From NCBI GenBank assembly GCA_964426875.1, contig CAYRSB010000001.1, positions 186,001 through 250,000 of the forward strand: 64,000 bases of DNA, given 5' to 3'. Every line of letters begins with the position of its first letter. Position 1 is the stretch's first letter. The stretch is from Caldatribacterium sp964426875 (lineage in GTDB: Bacteria > Atribacterota > Atribacteria > Atribacterales > Caldatribacteriaceae). Under the pieces are notes generated by a model, which did not search any database, was not told where the DNA came from, and saw only the letters and a list, made by a program, of their open reading frames with translations. Position numbers and translations under genes: made by a program. Of this stretch, positions 8,688 through 16,332 are shown piece after piece.

Positions 8688-9757
8688 AGAGAGAGGTCTT
8701 TGAGGAGATTCTCCTAAAGCTTGAGAGAGAGGAAGATTGCACGGAAGAGGAGCTTGTGTGTCTTCTTTCATGTTCTAACCAGGAGATTATAGGCCGCCTT
8801 TTTGTCATTGCTGACCATAAGCGCCGCAAGTATGTGGAGGATGCTGTACACCTTCGGGGGCTCATAGAGTTCTCTAACTTCTGTCGAAAGAATTGTCTCT
8901 ACTGTGGTTTACGGAAGGAAAACCGCAATCTTGCAAGGTATCGTATGTCCCCTACGGAGATACTTGCCCTTTGTGAGAGAGTCGCCCTCTTGGGGGTCAG
9001 GACAATTGTCCTCCAATCCGGTGAGGACCCCTGGTATGAAGCCCGGATTATGGCTGATATTGTGTACCGCGTCAAGAAACTGGGTGTGGCCGTGACTTTG
9101 AGCATTGGGGAGCGAGAGCCTTGGGAGTATGCTCTCTTTCGGGATGCTGGGGCGGATCGTTACCTTCTGAAGCAGGAGACGTTCGATCGTGAGCTCTTTG
9201 TGCGTCTGCACCCTGACGATGACTTCGACGTGCGCCTTTCGTGCCAGAAGGTTTTGAAAGAACTGGGATATCAAGTAGGGAGTGGTAACATGGTCGGGCT
9301 TCCCTATCAGACTTTTGAGGCCTTAGCTCTGGACATTAAGAAATTCCAGGAATGGGATTTTGACATGATTGGCATCGGGCCCTTCATCCCTCATCCCGAT
9401 ACTCCCCTGGGGAATTTTGTGATGGATCCAGAAGAAAAAGGTCTTTTGACCCTCAAAGTGCTGGCTCTTACCCGAATTCTTACCAGAACCGCTAATCTTC
9501 CCGCTACTACTGCCTTAGGGACTCTCGTACCTGGAGGGAGAGAACAGGGGCTTCGCTGTGGGGCCAACGTCCTCATGCCAAACTTTACTCCGCATCCCTA
9601 TAGGAGCCGGTACGCTATCTACCCGGGAAAAATTTGCACAGAGGAAACCTGGGGTATGTGTTTGTCTTGCATGAAGCGCATGGTGGAAGGCCTGGGGAGA
9701 ACGGTAGCGACTGATTATGGAGACCGGATTCGTTCCCCCGAAAGACAGAGTGTTTGA
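8684..9757 (+). CDS. hydE: [FeFe]-hydrogenase maturase HydE (radical SAM)
   Basis: 357-residue radical SAM enzyme for assembly of the diiron subcluster of the [FeFe]-hydrogenase active site. The CRKNCLYCGL motif (CxxxCxxC) binds the catalytic [4Fe-4S] cluster. RYRMSPTEI, the LQSGEDPWY segment and the PHPDTPLG loop are typical of HydE and separate it from biotin synthase and PylB. The ATG overlaps the iscU stop. HydF and HydG, which are also needed, are not in the window. The substrate hydrogenase HydA lies about 52 kb downstream. Confidence 0.92.
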   Translation: MKREVFEEILLKLEREEDCTEEELVCLLSCSNQEIIGRLFVIADHKRRKYVEDAVHLRGLIEFSNFCRKNCLYCGLRKENRNLARYRMSPTEILALCERVALLGVRTIVLQSGEDPWYEARIMADIVYRVKKLGVAVTLSIGEREPWEYALFRDAGADRYLLKQETFDRELFVRLHPDDDFDVRLSCQKVLKELGYQVGSGNMVGLPYQTFEALALDIKKFQEWDFDMIGIGPFIPHPDTPLGNFVMDPEEKGLLTLKVLALTRILTRTANLPATTALGTLVPGGREQGLRCGANVLMPNFTPHPYRSRYAIYPGKICTEETWGMCLSCMKRMVEGLGRTVATDYGDRIRSPERQSV

Positions 9758-9769
9758 CGTTTATAGGAC

Positions 9770-9802
9770 GGGGGTCGGTATATACCGACCCCCTTGCTTT
9801 TT
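9770..9802 (+). terminator. Rho-independent terminator of the isc-hydE operon
   Basis: A perfect 24-base palindrome at 9770-9793 forms a GC-rich 10-bp stem (five G, then TCGGT) closed by an ATAT loop, followed by TTGCTTTTT at 9794-9802. It lies 12 bases after the hydE stop. The other strand has no U-tract, so it mainly stops + strand transcription before the convergent apgM. Confidence 0.9.
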
Positions 9803-11019
9803 CAGGCCCCAAACTTACCAAGACGCAAGGCCGAAGAAAGAATGAGACTCATCAGAGCCTTAGCCGGGAATTGCCCCAGGTACCCCGAAACGCAGTCCCT
9901 TTCGGTGAAGCGCTTTGCTGTGCTTATGCCTCCGTAGGGAGAGTAAAGAAGCACGGGAGATGGGTGCCAGGAATGTCCCCGAAGGAGTGATGGTGTAGAG
10001 TGATCTCCGGTTATAACGAGAACATCAGGAGAAAGAGAGAGGATCTCGGGGAGTAAGGAGTCGAAGTACTCAATGTACTGTACCTTTCGGGAAAAGTCCC
10101 CATCTTCTCCGGCTTTGTCAGTATCCTTGTAATGGAGAAAGAAGAAATCGTAATCACTCCATTTACTCTTGAGGAGATTGATTTCGTTCCTGAAATCTCC
10201 TTCCACCTCTGGGGTGTCAAACCCGAAAAGACGGGCAATTCCCTTATACATGGGGTAGACCGCGATGGCCAATGCCCGGACCCCGTAGCGCTCAGGAAAT
10301 TTTTCGATGTTGGGGGATTTTGAGAACCCCCGCAGGAGAATAGCATTCGCCTTGGCTTCTTTTTGGATGACGTTCTCGGCTTCGTTGAGAAAAGCTCGGA
10401 TGATACGAGCTGTTTTCTCTGAGGATTCATCAAGCCCCTTGGGCTCGTAAGGTCGTGAGCCCTCCTTCTGAGGGTCGGTATCTTTGAGGTGATCTCCAAG
10501 GCCTTGTCCTCGAAGAACCAGAACAAAACGATGTTCCTTGCCAGCCTTGAGGAGAATCTCTGTGTCCTCGATTTTCTGGACTTTTTCTTGGATTTCCCAA
10601 ACAAGTCTCTGACATTCTTCCGTGGAGATTCTCCCAGCTCTCCGGTCAACTATGATCCCTTCAGCGTTTTTGGTGGCAAAGTTGGCTCGGGCAGCTACAT
10701 CTCCTTCCTTGAGCTCCATGCCCACGCCCAGTGCCTCAAGGACTCCCCGTCCGATGACAAGCTCTTCCGGGTCGTATCCGAAAAGAGCAATGTGTCCTGG
10801 TCCGCTCCCTGGGGTGATTCCATAACTCACCGGCATCATGAGCCCAACAACACCTTTTTGAGCAAGGCTGTCAAGGTTGGGAGTGGAAGCAGCTTCGAGT
10901 TCTGTTTTTCCTCCAAATTCTGGATGGGGAGTGCCACCCAGCCCGTCCACCACACAGAGGATCATTTTGCTTTCACCCTTTTTGGTAAGACTCTTTAGAT
11001 TGTCAAGGATGTTTTCCAT
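9802..11019 (-). CDS. apgM: 2,3-bisphosphoglycerate-independent phosphoglycerate mutase, archaeal type
   Basis: Interconverts 3- and 2-phosphoglycerate in glycolysis. The 405 residues match the archaeal ApgM family of the alkaline phosphatase superfamily, not the longer GpmI. ILCVVDGLGG has the metal Asp, followed by a TPNLDSLAQKG nucleophile segment, PGSGPGHIALFGYDP, and a late VITGDHSTPS metal site with HSWHPSP. ATG 11019 is preferred over the upstream ATG 11043 because AAGGAGGAGA sits about seven bases before it. The gene stands alone and converges with hydE. Archaeal-type ApgM occurs in several anaerobic bacterial phyla. Confidence 0.92.
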   Translation of the reverse strand: MENILDNLKSLTKKGESKMILCVVDGLGGTPHPEFGGKTELEAASTPNLDSLAQKGVVGLMMPVSYGITPGSGPGHIALFGYDPEELVIGRGVLEALGVGMELKEGDVAARANFATKNAEGIIVDRRAGRISTEECQRLVWEIQEKVQKIEDTEILLKAGKEHRFVLVLRGQGLGDHLKDTDPQKEGSRPYEPKGLDESSEKTARIIRAFLNEAENVIQKEAKANAILLRGFSKSPNIEKFPERYGVRALAIAVYPMYKGIARLFGFDTPEVEGDFRNEINLLKSKWSDYDFFFLHYKDTDKAGEDGDFSRKVQYIEYFDSLLPEILSLSPDVLVITGDHSTPSLLRGHSWHPSPVLLYSPYGGISTAKRFTERDCVSGYLGQFPAKALMSLILSSALRLGKFGA

Positions 11020-11043
11020 CGTCTCTCCTCCTTTCGGCCTCAA

Positions 11044-11248
11044 GATATGTTACCACAGTTGTTGTCTTCTCTTCTCGATGTGTTCCTAAAGATTTCTTGC
11101 TGGATGGTCTTCCTCCGATTTTGTAGAGGCATGGAAAAGAGATATGGCATTGCCTAAAATACCTTCTATCTTTGGGTGAGAATTCCCTGAGAGTACAAAA
11201 AGGCTACTCCAAGTGTATCAAAGGTGCGGAACTTTTTTATGCGGGTGA
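11044..11248. other. Divergent intergenic region upstream of apgM and the transaldolase gene
   Basis: About 200 bases with no convincing gene, tRNA or repeat. It must hold the apgM promoter on the minus strand, but I could not find a clear pair of hexamers there. Confidence 0.45.
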
Positions 11249-11278
11249 TTGACAGGAGGAGGGGGATTCTTGTACAAT
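11249..11278 (+). promoter_or_regulatory. Sigma-70 promoter of the transaldolase-family gene
   Basis: Consensus TTGACA at 11249-11254 and TACAAT at 11273-11278, 18 bases apart. Transcription should start near 11285, giving a leader of about 40 bases with AGGAGG just before the start codon. Confidence 0.8.
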
Positions 11279-11325
11279 TCTTTTTGGAATAAATGTCATG
11301 TTATTTTTAACACACAGGAGGTCAC

Positions 11326-12486
11326 ATGATGAACTCAGGTATTCTCAAAGTTAACCCGGAGCTTCTCGAAAGCCTGAAGGAGAGGAACCCCAACCTTGAA
11401 ATTTGGTGGGATGCTCATCCCGGTTTCTACCAGGTTTTCCTCTCTAACCTCAAGGGGAAGGGCATCGATGAGAGTGCTTTGTCCGTCCTCCACCGTTGGA
11501 TGTCTCACAATGAAGGTGGTTTTTTCTTTTTTGATGGAGTGACCACAAATCCTCCCCTTGTTTTGAGACTCCTTGAGGCACGTCCTTTGGTCATCGAACG
11601 AGTGAAAGAGCTTGGACAGTGTTTCTCCTTGAACGGTCGATACTCCTGGTTTGATCTCTACTGGATGGTAGGGAAATTAGGGACAGACAAATTCCTTTCC
11701 AACTTCTACCGGAGGGGAAGGAAGTTTGGATTTGTCTGTATGCAGGTTGACCCTCGTTGTAACAAGGATGAAGAGAAAATGAAATTCCAGGCTCTGAAGC
11801 TTGTTCGCATAAACCCTAACCTTATGGTTAAGATTCCCGCCACCAGAGCCGGTCTTTCAGTTATGGAGGAACTTGTAAGCCTTGGTGTTCCGGTAAATGC
11901 TACTTCCTGTTTCTGTGTTCCCCAGGTGGTTCAGGTCGCGAAGGCCATGAAGCGAGGATTTGAAAAAGGGAGAGCGAGGGGTGTGGACTACAGTGGTTGG
12001 CGTTCGGTCATCACCATGATGATCGGGCGATGGGAGGCCTCCCCAGAGCTTTTTGAAGAGGCAAAGACAAAGGGGGTGACTCTTGAAGAAGAGGACCTTC
12101 GCTTTTTCGGTATCCTCATGGCTTACAGGGCTACAGAAGAAGTGAAGGCTCTGCAGGCTCCGGCAAAAGTTTTGGTATGCTCTACCAGGAAAGGCCCGGG
12201 TGACGGATATCTCCACCTCGAAGAGATTTCTAAACTCCCTGTGGTTATCACCATGAACCCTGAGGCTATAGAGTGGGGCATGATCCTTCTTCGAAAGGAT
12301 CGAGCCAACGCTCCTTTTGAAGTACCGTCTTCTATCTGGAAGAAACTCACAAAGGTTGATTTCGCTCGAAAAAGCCTTGAAGCTGATGGTTTCTCGATGG
12401 ACGAGATTGAGGCTTCTGAGGCTCAGAAGTATAACCTCAGGGAGTTCTCTCTGGCCATGGAGAAGATCGAGGGTCTTCTCTCTTAG
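11326..12486 (+). CDS. Divergent transaldolase-family protein
   Basis: 386-residue TIM-barrel protein related to transaldolase, which moves a dihydroxyacetone unit between sugar phosphates via a Schiff base. GVTTNPPL matches the first transaldolase motif, MVKIPATRAG carries the candidate Schiff-base Lys, and NATSCFCVPQ matches the motif that follows it. It is longer than classical 220- or 320-residue transaldolases, and the N-terminal 70 residues and C-terminal 60 residues are not familiar. AGGAGG is better spaced for the second ATG at 11329. A strong promoter precedes it. The next operon is for sugar uptake, so a sugar-phosphate role is plausible, but the reaction is unproven. Confidence 0.72.
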   Translation: MMNSGILKVNPELLESLKERNPNLEIWWDAHPGFYQVFLSNLKGKGIDESALSVLHRWMSHNEGGFFFFDGVTTNPPLVLRLLEARPLVIERVKELGQCFSLNGRYSWFDLYWMVGKLGTDKFLSNFYRRGRKFGFVCMQVDPRCNKDEEKMKFQALKLVRINPNLMVKIPATRAGLSVMEELVSLGVPVNATSCFCVPQVVQVAKAMKRGFEKGRARGVDYSGWRSVITMMIGRWEASPELFEEAKTKGVTLEEEDLRFFGILMAYRATEEVKALQAPAKVLVCSTRKGPGDGYLHLEEISKLPVVITMNPEAIEWGMILLRKDRANAPFEVPSSIWKKLTKVDFARKSLEADGFSMDEIEASEAQKYNLREFSLAMEKIEGLLS

Positions 12487-12641
12487 GGTGTGGGTAGATG
12501 GGACGGAAAGGACGGAAGAATGGACTGAGAAAATACAAAGAAGATTATTGCTATTGTCCTTCGTACCGGAGTAGATCACGTCAGGGTTTCCTCAAGGGGG
12601 TTGAGTTTCTTATCCATCTTTTCAGGGATGCTTGGTTTAAG

Positions 12642-12717
12642 ACTCTCTAAGGGTCCTGGGGCGATTCTTTAGAGTGGGCTCGTTGAGCCGGGAACCTGGG
12701 GTTGTTACTTAGAGAGT
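12642..12717 (+). promoter_or_regulatory. Structured leader or paired operator upstream of the transport operon
   Basis: A perfect 10-base inverted repeat (ACTCTCTAAG at 12642-12651, CTTAGAGAGT at 12708-12717) encloses a small hairpin (GGCTC-GTT-GAGCC at 12677-12689) and two CCTGGGG direct repeats at 12655-12661 and 12695-12701. It could fold as a leader RNA or serve as two operator half-sites for DNA looping, for example by the SorC-type regulator at the end of the operon. No T-tract follows, so it is not a simple terminator of the transaldolase gene. The rest of the 361-base gap holds no gene I recognise. Confidence 0.4.
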
Positions 12718-12749
12718 TGTCGAAATCCTTAAGGTAAAGAAGGGGGGTG

Positions 12750-12778
12750 TTGAAAGGAAGAAAAAGGGATTTTTTTAT
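12750..12778 (+). promoter_or_regulatory. Possible promoter of the carbohydrate transport operon
   Basis: TTGAAA at 12750-12755 and TTTTAT at 12773-12778 with 17 bases between. The -10 match is only 4/6 and the region is A/T-rich, so this is tentative. The start would lie about 65 bases before the ATG. Confidence 0.35.
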
Positions 12779-12847
12779 CGGTTTTTGCCCCTTCAAGCCA
12801 TAAGAAATCTTAAGAGTGCGAGGATTGTGAGGAAAGGAGGACAGGTT

Positions 12848-14299
12848 ATGAAGTGCCGTGTATGGATGGTAGTGGCTCTTGTAGGAGTTCTTGTTTTGGG
12901 TTTAGCCTTTGCACTTTTGGCACAGGAAAAATTTGGACTAAAGGATATCCCGGAGATTAAAAACAAAAAGCCTATCAACATGATTGTCGAAACTGGTGCA
13001 GCGTGGGACAAGGTTATAGAGTATATCAAACAATTTGAAACAGCCACTGGCGTGAAAGTCAACGTTGAACGCGTAGCTTCCCCGGTTGTCTACTCCAAGG
13101 AAAATGTGGAACTCATGGCTGGAACGGGTTACTATGACGTGGTTTATGTGGAAACTTCCTGGACCTGCGAGTGGTCGGATTATTTGTGGGACCTTGAAGA
13201 ACTTGCTGCAAGATACGACCCCAAAGGTGTAGAGGGTTTCCGGGGAGATATACAGAATATTTCTCCAGTGCTTCTGCGGTGCGGCCAGGCCTATGGGAAA
13301 CAGATGGTCCTTCCCTTCTATACTTACCACATGGGTATGTTCCTTCGTCAAGACGTTTACGATGACCCTACAGAACAGGCAGCGTTCAAAGCGAAGTACG
13401 GTTATGATTTGAAGCCCCCTACAACTTACAAGGAACTTTATGACCAGGCAGAGTTCTTTACTCGTAAGAAGGGGGATCTCCTGAAGGGCCAGACCCTGGA
13501 TCACGAACTCTATGGCGTAGCTATGATGGCAGGAGCGTATCAGATTAACGATGAAATGACCTCTTGGATTTGGGGTATGGGTGGGGACTACGCTACCGTG
13601 GTGAAAAATCCAGATGGGACTATTAAAGAGTTTGTGATTACCACGAAAGACAAGGATGTCTTGAAACAGGCCCTTACCCAGTATAAGGATCTTCTGAAGT
13701 TTGCTCCTGCTGGATGCCTTACGGCTAATTTTGACTTTGCTTGCGCCCAGCAAGGAGAAGGTTACGCTATAATCCAGCCTCACCAGTTTGCCAGCCTCTT
13801 CACTTGGACAGCCGATCTCCTCAAAGAGAAGGTCCCCGATGGGCGCTTGGGCATTTACCCGACGATTGGTGGTCAGCCCTACACTGGTGCATGGTCGGTT
13901 GGTGTGGCCAGAGCCAGTAAGAACCCTGAGGCAGCTTATTGGCTGGTGCGTTATATCGCCTCCTATGACTGCCAGAAGATTTTGATGAAAGAAGGTGGTC
14001 AGTTCTCGGCTCGTATGGACCTTCTCCTTGACCCAGAGTTCCACTCTCCTGAGACCGAGTACCCATTAGGCATTCTCTGTAGCTACCTTGTGGACATCTG
14101 GCAGAAGCAAGCACCCTACGTGGACAACTATTGGTACTTCAACACCAGGGCTGGTGGAAAGGTCTATGAAATGCAGATGAACGTTCTCCACAAACCCATG
14201 GCTGGAGAGGTCACAATCGATGAGTGCCTTGCAGAGCTTGTGGCCAAGACCATCGAACTGACCTCGAAATTCGATACCGTTCCTATCCGGGAAGAGTAA
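12848..14299 (+). CDS. ABC transporter extracellular solute-binding protein (carbohydrate/polyol type)
   Basis: 483-residue secreted binding protein of the family 1 sugar-binding type. A basic N-terminus and a hydrophobic stretch ending FALLAQ form the signal peptide. The mature part follows the usual two-lobe pattern: KPINMIVETGAAWDKV, then FETATGVKVNVE, and a C-terminal GAWSVGVARASKNPEAAYWLVRYIA written here only as a region near residues 345-380. AAAGGAGG sits seven bases before ATG 12848, which is preferred over the upstream in-frame codon at 12785. It heads an operon with two permeases and two ATPases. The substrate is unknown; the operon layout resembles glycerol/polyol systems. Confidence 0.88.
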   Translation: MKCRVWMVVALVGVLVLGLAFALLAQEKFGLKDIPEIKNKKPINMIVETGAAWDKVIEYIKQFETATGVKVNVERVASPVVYSKENVELMAGTGYYDVVYVETSWTCEWSDYLWDLEELAARYDPKGVEGFRGDIQNISPVLLRCGQAYGKQMVLPFYTYHMGMFLRQDVYDDPTEQAAFKAKYGYDLKPPTTYKELYDQAEFFTRKKGDLLKGQTLDHELYGVAMMAGAYQINDEMTSWIWGMGGDYATVVKNPDGTIKEFVITTKDKDVLKQALTQYKDLLKFAPAGCLTANFDFACAQQGEGYAIIQPHQFASLFTWTADLLKEKVPDGRLGIYPTIGGQPYTGAWSVGVARASKNPEAAYWLVRYIASYDCQKILMKEGGQFSARMDLLLDPEFHSPETEYPLGILCSYLVDIWQKQAPYVDNYWYFNTRAGGKVYEMQMNVLHKPMAGEVTIDECLAELVAKTIELTSKFDTVPIREE

Positions 14300-14309
14300 G
14301 TCGAATAAT

Positions 14310-14337
14310 CCCTGGGGGTGACCGGTCACCCCCAGGG
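14310..14337 (+). promoter_or_regulatory. Intercistronic hairpin after the binding-protein gene
   Basis: A perfect 28-base palindrome (first half CCCTGGGGGTGACC) lies between the binding-protein stop and the first permease. No T-tract follows. Such hairpins typically protect the binding-protein mRNA 3' end or partly attenuate transcription, so binding protein is made in excess of permease. That role is inferred. Confidence 0.75.
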
Positions 14338-14356
14338 AAAGAGTGGAGGGAGAAAG

Positions 14357-15256
14357 ATGAAAACGGCAACGCTCAAACCTACTGTTTGGGAGATCCTGAC
14401 CAGTGAAAAATACTTTAAGTGGACGCTTCTTATCCCTCTTCTTGTCGTTTTAGCCATCTTCATGCTTTACCCCCTGCTCTACTGCGCTTATTACTCCTTC
14501 CACCAGTGGGGCATGAGGGGAGAGGCAATGTATGTTGGAGTGCAAAACTACCGACAGCTCTTGAACGATAAATCCTTCCTTGAGGCACTCTACCGAACCC
14601 TCAAGGCCCTTGTAATTTGTGTTGCTTGCGAGCTCCTCATTGGGCTTGGTCTTGCAATGCTTTGGAGCAGGGAATTTCCAGGAGAGAATGTGGTTCGTGG
14701 TCTTGCACTTCTTCCCCTGCTCGTTGCTCCCCTTATTCTCTCGCTCCTTTGGAATTTTATGCTTGAATATGACTTCGGAGCGGTGAATTTGGTTTTACAG
14801 ACTCTCGGGCTTAATAAGGTGTATTGGTGGTCCCCGGAGCGGGCACTATATACCATATGTTTCATAACCATCTGGCAGTGGTTCCCTTTCTCAACATTTG
14901 TTCTTGTCGCTGGACTGCGTAGTCTTCCCAGAGATGTTTTTGAGGCGGCGCGGGTAGATGGGGCTTCGCCTTGGTATACCTTTCGAAGGCTAACCCTTCC
15001 GATGCTCAGCCCCCTTATCATGATCATTGTAGTCTTGCGAACCATGTGGCTTATTCGTCTTTTTGATCCCCTCTATGGAACCACTCGTGGTGGGGTACAA
15101 ACAGAGCTCCTTGACTGGATTGTATACCGTACCGCTTTTGTCTATTTTGATATCGGGTATGGCTCGACCATGGCCATTTTCTCCCTTGTACTTACGATTG
15201 CAGTCTGTGCCATAATGTTTAGGATTCTCATGAAAGCTCTCAGTGGAACACGTTAA
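14357..15256 (+). CDS. ABC sugar transporter permease (MalF/UgpA type)
   Basis: 299-residue inner-membrane permease with about six hydrophobic segments, starting KWTLLIPLLVVLAIFMLYPL. The EAA loop that contacts the ATPase reads EAARVDGASPWYTFRRLTLP, in the usual position before the last two membrane segments. ATG 14357 follows GGAGGGAGA; upstream in-frame codons fall inside the intercistronic palindrome and are rejected. The second permease starts 15 bases after the stop. Confidence 0.9.
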   Translation: MKTATLKPTVWEILTSEKYFKWTLLIPLLVVLAIFMLYPLLYCAYYSFHQWGMRGEAMYVGVQNYRQLLNDKSFLEALYRTLKALVICVACELLIGLGLAMLWSREFPGENVVRGLALLPLLVAPLILSLLWNFMLEYDFGAVNLVLQTLGLNKVYWWSPERALYTICFITIWQWFPFSTFVLVAGLRSLPRDVFEAARVDGASPWYTFRRLTLPMLSPLIMIIVVLRTMWLIRLFDPLYGTTRGGVQTELLDWIVYRTAFVYFDIGYGSTMAIFSLVLTIAVCAIMFRILMKALSGTR

Positions 15257-15270
15257 GAGAGGGTGAGGAT

Positions 15271-16092
15271 ATGAGTACTTTGGGTAAAGTGCTTTTTTGG
15301 GTTATCACACTCTTTGTACTTTTCGTTATTATGGCGCCTCTCGCTTGGATATATCTCACAGCTTTCAAATCTCCTAATGATATCTTCACTACCGAGGCAA
15401 GGAAGCTCGTTTTCTTTCAACCCACTGCGGAGAACTTCCGTCGCCTTTTCCGAGAGTTTCCTTTCTGGGAAAATTTTCTGAATACGGTCATCATTAGTTT
15501 GTCGAGCACAGCTGTTGTTATGGTCATATCTTCTCTTGCTGCCTATAGCTTTGCCCGATGGAATACGGGGAGGGGACACCTTCTTTTTACAACTATCTCG
15601 ACCCGTATGTTTCCTGGAGTCGTAGCTGCTATTCCATTCTTTGTAATGTATCGGAACCTTGAACTTCTTGATACCCGTTTCGGCTTAGCTCTTCTTCACA
15701 TCTACTTTAATACCTCCTTCGCAACCTTTCTCCTTTATGGTTTCTTCAAAGAGATTCCTGAGGAACTCGAACAGGCAGCGATGGTTGACGGGTACAGCAG
15801 GGCTGACATCTTTAGAAAAATTGTTCTTCCCTTAGTACGGCCAGGGCTTGCTGTAACCGCAGTTTTTTGTCTTGTCTGGTCGTGGAATGAATTCCTTTTC
15901 AGCTTTCTCTTTACCCGTGTGACGGCACGTCCAGTGACGGTTCTCATTTCCTCCTTTTGGGGGTCTATTGAGGTTCAGTATGGTCCGATGGCAGCAGGTG
16001 CGGCAATTGTCATTCTTCCCACCCTTGTTGTGGCATGGTTCATGCAACGATACATCATCCGCGGCCTTACCTTTGGTGCGGTAAAAGGTTGA
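15271..16092 (+). CDS. ABC sugar transporter permease (MalG/UgpE type)
   Basis: 273-residue partner permease with about six membrane segments. The EAA loop reads EQAAMVDGYSRADIFRKIVLP. An SAVVMVISSLAAYSFARW-like stretch (here STAVVMVISSLAAYSFARW near residue 75) is typical of MalG-type permeases. GAGGATATG places the start. It forms the membrane pore with the preceding permease. The small membrane gene follows eight bases later. Confidence 0.92.
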   Translation: MSTLGKVLFWVITLFVLFVIMAPLAWIYLTAFKSPNDIFTTEARKLVFFQPTAENFRRLFREFPFWENFLNTVIISLSSTAVVMVISSLAAYSFARWNTGRGHLLFTTISTRMFPGVVAAIPFFVMYRNLELLDTRFGLALLHIYFNTSFATFLLYGFFKEIPEELEQAAMVDGYSRADIFRKIVLPLVRPGLAVTAVFCLVWSWNEFLFSFLFTRVTARPVTVLISSFWGSIEVQYGPMAAGAAIVILPTLVVAWFMQRYIIRGLTFGAVKG

Positions 16093-16100
16093 ATGGAGAA

Positions 16101-16328
16101 ATGCTTAACAGAGGCTGGGTGAGAACAGTGCTTCCTCGCATGACAACCGGAGATTGGATTTTCTGGTCCATTCTATCTTGGATTTTTGTAAACTTTCTGT
16201 GGATTAAGTTTGTGGAGCGATTCATACCTCTTTGGGTAGGAACCATTGTGGCCACAGTCTTTGCTTTGCTTCTTCTTCGGTACGGTCCTCGCCCCAAGGA
16301 AGAAGAGGGGGAAGAGGGAGAGGAGTAG
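16101..16328 (+). CDS. Small membrane protein of the ABC transporter operon (GlpU-like position)
   Basis: 75 residues with two hydrophobic segments (WIFWSILSWIFVNFLWI and VGTIVATVFALLLL) and an acidic tail of Glu/Gly repeats. A shorter form starting at ATG 16140 is possible. Rhizobial glycerol transporters (GlpSTPQUV) place a small membrane protein with the permeases, next to two different ATPase genes, and the present order is equivalent. The sequence itself is not one I recognise with certainty. It overlaps nothing and is followed four bases later by the first ATPase. Confidence 0.7.
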   Translation: MLNRGWVRTVLPRMTTGDWIFWSILSWIFVNFLWIKFVERFIPLWVGTIVATVFALLLLRYGPRPKEEEGEEGEE

Positions 16329-16332
16329 TACT

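Noticed and set aside
9770..9793. Perfect palindrome considered as a protein-binding operator
   Set aside because: Position after the hydE stop, stem-loop geometry and following T-rich tract make it a terminator.
12938..14044. 368-codon minus-strand frame opposite the binding-protein gene
   Set aside because: Shadow of a clearly conserved + strand gene; composition is unlike a real protein.
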